10,668 nucleotides of DNA from an uncultured Selenomonas sp. (GTDB lineage Bacteria; Bacillota; Negativicutes; Selenomonadales; Selenomonadaceae), in NCBI GenBank assembly GCA_938045435.1, contig CALIBA010000278.1, forward strand, positions 1 through 10,668, given 5' to 3'. The position numbers were made by a program, and so were the translations under genes. Under the pieces are notes generated by a model. It saw nothing but the letters and a program-made list of their open reading frames with translations. It did not search any database and was not told where the DNA came from. This document shows positions 5,084-10,668 of the stretch, piece by piece; positions within the stretch are counted from its first letter, which is position 1, and every line of letters starts with the position of its first letter.

Positions 5084-8000
5084 ATGACAAAGAAAGACCT
5101 CGCACGAAAGATTACCAGTTGGATGACGCTCGGCATCTTTGCCATACACCCTTCACTTACCTTTGCCGCTGAGATCCTCCCGGATGCCTCTCCCCCCATC
5201 GAGCACCAGCCGCAGGTTCTTGAAACGGCAAACGGTCTTCCGCTCGTTCAGATCACAACGCCATCTGCCGGAGGTGTCTCCATGAACCTCTACAACTTCT
5301 TTAATGTGCCGGAACGCGGCGCGATTCTGAACAACAGCTACAGTCTCTCTGCGACCAAACTCGCAGGATATGTGCAGGGAAATCCAAACCTTATGAATGG
5401 CGCGGCAAAGCTCATCGTCAATGAGGTTACAAGCACGAACCCATCCAATCTGCGTGGTTTTTTAGAAATCGCGGGAGAAAAAGCCGGTGTCGTCATCGCT
5501 AATCCGAACGGGATTTTGGCTGACGGTGCCGGCTTTTTGAATACGGCAAGAGTAACTCTTGCAACCGGACGTACAGAGATGGATGCTGCGGGAAATCTCA
5601 AAGCGTTGCGTGTGGAAGGCGGCAAGATTCGCGTCACAGGGAACGGTCTGAATGCCAAGGGCGTGGATACCGCAGAACTCTATGCACGTGCCATTGAAAT
5701 CAATGCCGGACTTTGGGCAGAATACGCTAAGATTGTCACAGGCGCAAATACCATTGGTTATACGGATGGAAAAATTTCGCCCATCAGGGCAAACAGCAAA
5801 GTGCCATCCTATGCGCTCGATCTTTCGGCCATCGGCGGCATGTATACCAACCGTATCGTACTCGTCGGGACAGAAAAGGGACTCGGCGTCAATCTTGCGG
5901 GACAGATCACCAGCACACAGGCAGCTGCCCTTGATGTAAATGGCAATCTAAAGACCTCCGGCACCCTTTATACAGATAAAACAACATCCATTCATGCCGA
6001 CCGCATCGAAAACAGCGGTACCGTTTATGGCGGTCAAGATGTTACGATTTCCACTCGTGTGCTCCATAACGACGGCAAGATCATCAGCAGCAGGAATGCT
6101 GCATTCCATGCAGACCGCATCCTCGGCAGCGGAACATTTGGCAGCGGCATCTCTCCTTCCGGCAAAGCAAATGCAAACGGTACACTAACGATGGATGCAA
6201 AAGAAATCATCCAGACGAATGCAAATATCCTTAGTGGAAACGGCATCTCCATAACGGCTGACCGTATTCGTGCGGAAAACAGCACCATTGCAGGAAACGG
6301 GGATATTGCCGTTACATCGAAACACGCTCTAGCTATTGAAAAATCCACTGTGCAGAGCGGAAAGAATCTCTCCATTCGTGCGGGTTCGATGGCGCTGACA
6401 GGAGGAAATGTACGCAGCAAAAAAGATATGGCCCTTACCATTGGGCGTAGTCCTAACAATACAGTTGCAGCGGATTTCTTTGGGAACATTCATGCCGATG
6501 GAAATCTCACAGCAAAGATTCAAGGGACTGTTTCTAACAAGGGGACTATTACGTCCAATCATGCGCTGCATCTTACTGCAACCGGAAATTTTGTCCAAGG
6601 CAAAGACGGAATCACTGCGGGGAAACATCTAAGTCTACAGGCGGCGAACCTTACCAACCAAGGCCTCGTGCAGGCAGATGAATTACTAGAGATAAAAACG
6701 GCACAGTTTAAAAATACTGCTACGGGCAGAATCTATGGTAATGATATTACCCTGTCTGCCGCAGAACTTAAAAGCGACGGCAAGATCATCAGCAGCAGGA
6801 ACGCTGCATTCCATGCAGACCGCATCCTCGGCAGCGGAACATTTGGCAGCGGCATCTCTCCTTCCGGCAAAGCAAATGCAAACGGTACACTAACGATGGA
6901 TGCAAAAGAAATCATCCAGACGAATGCAAATATCCTTAGTGGAAACGGCATCTCCATAACGGCTGACCGTATTCGTGCGGAAAACAGCATCATCGCAGGA
7001 AACGGGGATATTTCTGTTGCCGCAAAGGGACATCTGGGCATTGACAAAACAACCGTGCAGAGCGGAAAGAATCTCTCTATTCGTGCGGGTTCGATGCCGC
7101 TTATGGGAAATCTATCCAGCGGGAAAGATATGACCCTTACCGTCGGGGGAAGTCTTGACAACACGTCTGCAGCAGAGGCCTTTGGGAATCTTCTTGCCGG
7201 CGGAAGTCTCACAGCAAATATAAAAGGCGATGTACATAACCAAAAGAAAATCAAATCAAATGGTTCCCTTCGTCTTACCGTGCACGGAAATCTGTCGCAG
7301 ACAAAAACAGGCGAAATCACCGGAGACAATCTAAATCTTATTACGGCAAACCTCGTCAATCAAGGACTCCTGCAAGCGGATGTACGTGCTGACATCACGG
7401 CTGCTCATTTGAAAAACAATGCCACAGGCAGAATTTACGCAAGTGAACTCTTTCTGCATGCAAAAAGCATTGTAAATGAAAAAGACGCGGCTCTTGAAGC
7501 GCGTCTTGCAGCAGAACTTGCGGTATTAAGGGAAAAAGCAGCGCTTTTGGAGGATGTCTACCGCACAGACGTGACAAAATTCACCTCAGAGGAGGAAATA
7601 TCTGCCTACAAAGGAATACGGGATGCAGAGGCGGCGTACGATGCACAGCAGCGTATCGTAGATACCGTAAAGGCTGCTCTTGACACGCATCCCTCCGGCA
7701 GCATCGCAGCACGCGCACAGCTTTCCCTCACGGCAGATACCATTCAAAACACGGCAAGTGCGCTCCTTTACGCCGGCAAGGATATGGCGCTTTCTGCCGC
7801 AAACGGACTTTTGAATCGCGGCGCACGCATTGAGGCGCAGGGAAATATCACCATAACAGCGCCCATGACCAAAAACGAGAATGCTGCCTTTTCGGCAAAA
7901 CGCGTTATCACCGAAACCAAGGAAAACCCCGTGAAGATTCTCATCCAAGAAGATGGACACGACGAATGTGGAAAGGTTTTTCCCGAAACAGAATTCTCTG

Positions 8001-9754
8001 ACCTCGGTGGCCGCTACGGCGCACATCATCTCATCCCACGGGGCGCCTATATTACCCTAAAGCAGCTCTCCCCGGAAGAGATCAACAAAGGAGGCGTACC
8101 CATCCCCGATGAGCTTATCGGAACACAGGCGCCGAATTACGCCTACGACGACCCCATCTTCCAGCGGTTCGGCGTTCCATCCATGAGCACCCCGCGCCCG
8201 GCACACGGAGATCCCGCGCAGGCGGCATGGGATGCGCAGTATAAGACCATCCTTGCCGAACTCAACAAAAAGATTGATGCCCTCGAAGAACAGGCAATCC
8301 ATCACCATACCATCATCCGAAGCACTGCAACGATCTCAAGAGAAACCGTTACCTCAAGTCTGCCCGGCAGTATACGCGCGGGCAGGAACATCCTTCTAAA
8401 CGGCAACGTAGAAAATGAGGACAGCAATATCGTTGCAGGCGGCACGCTGCAAGCGCTTGGCACCGTGCGTGCAGATGCCCAAAAGCAGCAGGAGCTTGTC
8501 TTCACCACAGGTACTACGCAGTTCACCTATACCAAGAAAAAAGGTGGCCTACACAAAGGCAGGCGCCGCGTCTACGACAAGGAAGTCTTTATGACCCCCG
8601 AGATGACAGAGAGCAACACATCCCCCATCGGAATTCAGACCTATGAGGCCGGTCGTGCCGTGTCCGTTGCCACAGAAAATATCACGGATGCACAAAGAGC
8701 GCAGGTACAAGATGCGCTCTCCCCCTTTGGGCTTGTGCCCTCCAGGGAGACCATCAATGGTGTGCAGCCGCAGCAGATTCCAAATACACTCGCTCCCTCC
8801 AGGGAAACCATCAATGGTGCGCGGCCGCAGCAGATTCCAAATACACCCGCTCCCTCCAGGGAATCCAAGAAAACAGAAGACAAACAGATCGAACGGCTCT
8901 TTGTCAGTTCACTCTATCGCGTGTCCCCCGCGCCCACGGCACATTATCTCATCGAGACCGATCCTGCCTTTACCAATCAAAGGAAGTTCCTCTCCTCGGA
9001 CTATATGTATCAGCAAATGAAATGGAATCCGGACAGGGTGCCAAAACGCATCGGCGATGGGTTCTACGAGCAGCAGCTGCTTGCCGACCAGATCCTAAAA
9101 CAGACCGGAAAACGTCATCTGGAAGGCTATACCGATGATGAAGCCGCATTTCGGGCGCTGATGGATGCAGGGATTGCCTATGCCAAGAAGATGAACCTTA
9201 CCCCCGGCATTTCCCTTTCAAAAGAACAAATGGCTGCGCTTACCTCGGATATGATCTGGCTCGAGGAGCGGGATGTTTATGTCAATGGACGAAAAGAACG
9301 CGCCGTCTATCCCGTCCTCTACACCAAGAATACAAACGGTCTTAGACTTACCGCAGGCGGCAGTCTCATCTCTGCCAAGAATCTTGTCATAGAGACGAAA
9401 GATACGCTAAGAAATGCAGCAACCCTCTATGGCGAGAATATCCTTGCCCATGCAGGCGCCATCGAATTCGGCTCAAATCCGACACCAACATCAAAACAGT
9501 GGGCAGCATTCTCGGGGAAACGTCCGTCCTTCTTTCAGCAAAGGACAACATCACGGCAAACAGCATCGCAAAGAAATTTGCCCATCAGGATGTCCTGCAT
9601 ACGACGGCAGGCATTGCGGTCAAGGGAGACGATGGCGTTCTTCTCGTGCAGGCCGGAAACAGCATCAACCTTGCGGGCGCTGCTCTTTCGGCACTTGGCA
9701 AAAATGGCAGTGTGCTCCTTTCCGCAGGAAAAAATATTTCTCTCGGTACCATAA
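5084..9754 (+). CDS. CdiA/FhaB-like two-partner-secretion exoprotein, 5' part (frame breaks near 9478)
   Basis: Residues 1-28 are a signal peptide (Lys/Arg-rich start, hydrophobic core, TFA-AE cleavage) without the extended ESPR seen in many proteobacterial homologues. Residues 30 to about 290 form the TPS (haemagglutination activity) domain with NPNL (100-103), NEVT and NPNGI (140-144), the signature for export by a TpsB/CdiB outer-membrane partner. Beta-helix FHA-1 repeats follow to about 920, including a 235-residue duplication and a helical insert (799-866). A non-repeat segment (about 935-1070) has histidine-rich and Pro-rich parts, and a 19-residue tandem repeat starts at 1219. Residues about 1284-1416 contain YLIETDPAFTN, FLSSDYM, IGDGFYEQQLLADQI, GIAYAKKMNLTPG and LTSDMIWLEE, the block that joins FHA-1 to FHA-2 in CdiA proteins. 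Translation after about residue 1465 (GSNPTPTSKQW onward) is out of frame. Homologues act in contact-dependent inhibition or adhesion. No tpsB is in view. Confidence 0.9.
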   Translation: MTKKDLARKITSWMTLGIFAIHPSLTFAAEILPDASPPIEHQPQVLETANGLPLVQITTPSAGGVSMNLYNFFNVPERGAILNNSYSLSATKLAGYVQGNPNLMNGAAKLIVNEVTSTNPSNLRGFLEIAGEKAGVVIANPNGILADGAGFLNTARVTLATGRTEMDAAGNLKALRVEGGKIRVTGNGLNAKGVDTAELYARAIEINAGLWAEYAKIVTGANTIGYTDGKISPIRANSKVPSYALDLSAIGGMYTNRIVLVGTEKGLGVNLAGQITSTQAAALDVNGNLKTSGTLYTDKTTSIHADRIENSGTVYGGQDVTISTRVLHNDGKIISSRNAAFHADRILGSGTFGSGISPSGKANANGTLTMDAKEIIQTNANILSGNGISITADRIRAENSTIAGNGDIAVTSKHALAIEKSTVQSGKNLSIRAGSMALTGGNVRSKKDMALTIGRSPNNTVAADFFGNIHADGNLTAKIQGTVSNKGTITSNHALHLTATGNFVQGKDGITAGKHLSLQAANLTNQGLVQADELLEIKTAQFKNTATGRIYGNDITLSAAELKSDGKIISSRNAAFHADRILGSGTFGSGISPSGKANANGTLTMDAKEIIQTNANILSGNGISITADRIRAENSIIAGNGDISVAAKGHLGIDKTTVQSGKNLSIRAGSMPLMGNLSSGKDMTLTVGGSLDNTSAAEAFGNLLAGGSLTANIKGDVHNQKKIKSNGSLRLTVHGNLSQTKTGEITGDNLNLITANLVNQGLLQADVRADITAAHLKNNATGRIYASELFLHAKSIVNEKDAALEARLAAELAVLREKAALLEDVYRTDVTKFTSEEEISAYKGIRDAEAAYDAQQRIVDTVKAALDTHPSGSIAARAQLSLTADTIQNTASALLYAGKDMALSAANGLLNRGARIEAQGNITITAPMTKNENAAFSAKRVITETKENPVKILIQEDGHDECGKVFPETEFSDLGGRYGAHHLIPRGAYITLKQLSPEEINKGGVPIPDELIGTQAPNYAYDDPIFQRFGVPSMSTPRPAHGDPAQAAWDAQYKTILAELNKKIDALEEQAIHHHTIIRSTATISRETVTSSLPGSIRAGRNILLNGNVENEDSNIVAGGTLQALGTVRADAQKQQELVFTTGTTQFTYTKKKGGLHKGRRRVYDKEVFMTPEMTESNTSPIGIQTYEAGRAVSVATENITDAQRAQVQDALSPFGLVPSRETINGVQPQQIPNTLAPSRETINGARPQQIPNTPAPSRESKKTEDKQIERLFVSSLYRVSPAPTAHYLIETDPAFTNQRKFLSSDYMYQQMKWNPDRVPKRIGDGFYEQQLLADQILKQTGKRHLEGYTDDEAAFRALMDAGIAYAKKMNLTPGISLSKEQMAALTSDMIWLEERDVYVNGRKERAVYPVLYTKNTNGLRLTAGGSLISAKNLVIETKDTLRNAATLYGENILAHAGAIEFGSNPTPTSKQWAAFSGKRPSFFQQRTTSRQTASQRNLPIRMSCIRRQALRSRETMAFFSCRPETASTLRALLFRHLAKMAVCSFPQEKIFLSVP
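6071..6308 (+). repeat. Copy 1 of a near-identical block in a 705-bp duplication
   Basis: 6071-6284 matches 6776-6989 with a single difference (AATGCT here, AACGCT there). To 6308 there are two more differences. The shift is 705 bp, exactly 235 codons. Outside this block the two 705-bp units still align but are clearly diverged, with short identical islands such as the stretch around GTGCAGAGCGGAAAGAATCT. Confidence 0.92.
6776..7013 (+). repeat. Copy 2 of the near-identical block in a 705-bp duplication
   Basis: Partner of the block at 6071-6308, encoding residues 565 onward of the exoprotein. The units begin around GTVYGG (copy 1) and GRIYGN (copy 2), and a third, shorter start GRIYAS appears near 7430 but then runs into the helical insert. 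This suggests a repeat array that has been cut short. Confidence 0.92.
8738..8866 (+). repeat. 57-bp tandem repeat, two full copies and a partial third
   Basis: Units start at 8738, 8795 and 8852, each with CCCTCCAGGGA. Each full unit encodes 19 residues: PSRETING, then V/A-Q/R-PQQIPNT, then L/P-A. The third copy breaks off after PSRES. The repeat is in frame, so changes in copy number would lengthen or shorten a Pro/Gln-rich linker without breaking the protein. Confidence 0.9.
9476..9482 (+). other. Frame break in the exoprotein gene
   Basis: Up to GAIEFGSN the CdiA-like sequence is in the frame of ATG 5084. From about 9478 the family-like sequence (DTNIKTVGSILGETSVLLSA) continues in the next frame. 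Adding one base after AAT (9476-9478) would join them as GSN-x-DTNIKTVGS. There is no long homopolymer or classical slippery heptamer at the site. Confidence 0.8.
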
Positions 9755-10638
9755 AACTCCAAAGCGAGAAGGATATGACCGCAAGCGAGGAGAACTATCT
9801 GCGTACAAAGCGCGGCACTGAACTTACGACACAGATTCGTGCGAATGGGAACATCTCCATCACCGCAGGACATGACCTGACGATGCGCGCGGCAGACATT
9901 TTAAGCAAAAACGGCAATACGTCCCTTTTCGCCGGAAATGACATCAATCTCACCGCAGGACGAGAAACTGCCGAAGATCACTACGGCATCCGGTACAAAG
10001 AGCGCGGTCTTTTCTCCGGCAAAACAACTGCCATCCGTATAGATACAGCATCAGATATCGCACGTTCAACGAATATCACGGGGCGAAATGTCAGCATCAC
10101 AGCAAAAAGAGATGCTTCCTTTACGGCGGCAAATATTGCGGCCGATCATGATGTCAGCATCTTTGCCGGACGGAATATCAAAGCGGCGGCGGCAGAAAAC
10201 GCTCACTTTGCAGAGACCTACAAAGCGGTCAAGAAATCCGGTGTTTTCTCTGCGGGCGGTCTTGGCTTTACCATTGGAAAACAAGAGACAAAGACCACAC
10301 ACGCCGGCGATGCCCTCACCCAACAGGGGACGAGCCTTGCAGCACTTGCCGGAAATGTCGCCCTTTCTGCAGGAGAGAGGGTACATCTTACCTCTGCCAA
10401 TGTGCAGGCAGGAAAAGAAGCGACTGTCTCGGCCAAGGAGATCCGCATCGACGGCAAGGACAACATCTACCGTGAGCGTATCGTGCAGGAGAGCAAGACA
10501 ACAGGGCTCACGGTCAGCTTCGGTCATGGACTCATCGACCTCGGACAGCAGCTCTATGCCCCCATGAAACGCATGGGCCAGGTGCAGGATGACCGCCTAA
10601 AGGCTGCCTATGCATTGCCTCCATTACTGCTTTCGTAG
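9499..10638 (+). CDS. CdiA/FhaB-like exoprotein, 3' part (FHA-2 repeats), separated by a frame break
   Basis: This is the continuation of the exoprotein begun at 5084, in another frame. The listed GTG start has no ribosome binding site, so it is probably not translated on its own; the homologous sequence begins about 20 bases earlier. It holds repeated strands such as GNISITAGHDLTM, GNTSLFAGNDINLTAG, HDVSIFAGRNIKAAA and GNVALSAGERVHLTSA, the haemagglutinin-repeat type (PF13332, FHA-2) found after the central block of CdiA. The segment VSFGHGLIDLGQQLYAPMKRMGQVQDDRLKAAYA is typical of the region before the pretoxin part. The stop at 10636-10638 follows an unlikely end (LPPLLLS). Another frame is open from about 10614 to the window end and reads IASITAFVESVYHF, so a second missing base is suspected and the real gene probably continues. 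No toxin domain or immunity gene is in view. Confidence 0.8.
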   Translation: MGSILGETSVLLSAKDNITANSIAKKFAHQDVLHTTAGIAVKGDDGVLLVQAGNSINLAGAALSALGKNGSVLLSAGKNISLGTIKLQSEKDMTASEENYLRTKRGTELTTQIRANGNISITAGHDLTMRAADILSKNGNTSLFAGNDINLTAGRETAEDHYGIRYKERGLFSGKTTAIRIDTASDIARSTNITGRNVSITAKRDASFTAANIAADHDVSIFAGRNIKAAAAENAHFAETYKAVKKSGVFSAGGLGFTIGKQETKTTHAGDALTQQGTSLAALAGNVALSAGERVHLTSANVQAGKEATVSAKEIRIDGKDNIYRERIVQESKTTGLTVSFGHGLIDLGQQLYAPMKRMGQVQDDRLKAAYALPPLLLS

Positions 10639-10668
10639 AGTCAGTCTATCATTTTCAGCGGAACACGT

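Noticed and set aside
8643..9020. 125-codon plus-strand frame inside the exoprotein gene
   Set aside because: An alternative frame of the Pro-rich repeat; the main frame carries the conserved CdiA-type block.
9470..9500. Programmed ribosomal frameshift at the exoprotein break
   Set aside because: No classical slippery heptamer at the junction and no evident downstream stem; one missing base explains it more simply.
1..10668. CRISPR array, tRNA, rRNA or insertion sequence
   Set aside because: No regularly spaced short repeats, no cloverleaf-like sequence, no rRNA-like stretch and no transposase were recognised. This was judged by eye, so a short tRNA or remnant could be missed.

Overview
The window looks like part of a chromosome from a diderm Firmicute (Negativicutes, probably a Selenomonas-like member of the Selenomonadales). 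The left part has a replication cassette of the kind found in Firmicute prophages. The right part has a large two-partner-secretion (TPS) exoprotein, which only makes sense in a cell with an outer membrane. The genus is inferred from this combination and not proven by the sequence.

Left part (1-4426, all genes on the minus strand). This is a tight phage-type cassette transcribed leftward: a small sigma-70 region-4 protein, a 67-residue zinc-ribbon protein, a nucleoside-deoxyribosyltransferase-like protein (DUF4406/DUF7768 type), a PD-(D/E)XK nuclease-like protein, a VapE-type primase/helicase, and the first 39 codons of a VRR-NUC nuclease that leaves the window. Three junctions overlap, two of them as ATGA stop/start overlaps, so translation is probably coupled. 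The 213-bp gap between vapE and the VRR-NUC gene holds repeated CTTGTAAC/GTTACAAG motifs, a nested inverted repeat and an alternating pyrimidine-purine tract. These are candidates for a replication origin or an RNA control element. No integrase, capsid, terminase or lysis gene is visible, so it cannot be decided here whether this is an intact prophage, a satellite or a remnant.

Middle (4427-5083). There is no convincing gene. It contains a 15-bp inverted repeat with a 95-bp spacer, a possible minus-strand terminator, AT-rich DNA, and a good sigma-70-like promoter and ribosome binding site for the gene on the right. It is the boundary between the phage-like genes and the exoprotein gene.

Right part (5084-10668, plus strand). 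A CdiA/FhaB-like exoprotein has, in order, a signal peptide, a TPS secretion domain with NPNL and NPNGI motifs, a beta-helical FHA-1 repeat region containing a 705-bp duplication, helical insertions, a 57-bp tandem repeat, the conserved block found between FHA-1 and FHA-2 in CdiA proteins, and FHA-2 repeats. The reading frame breaks near 9478 and probably again near 10613. Each break is what one missing base would give. The gene is therefore either a decaying or switched-off exoprotein or carries sequencing errors. Its C-terminal (possibly toxic) end, any immunity gene and the TpsB/CdiB transporter lie outside the window.
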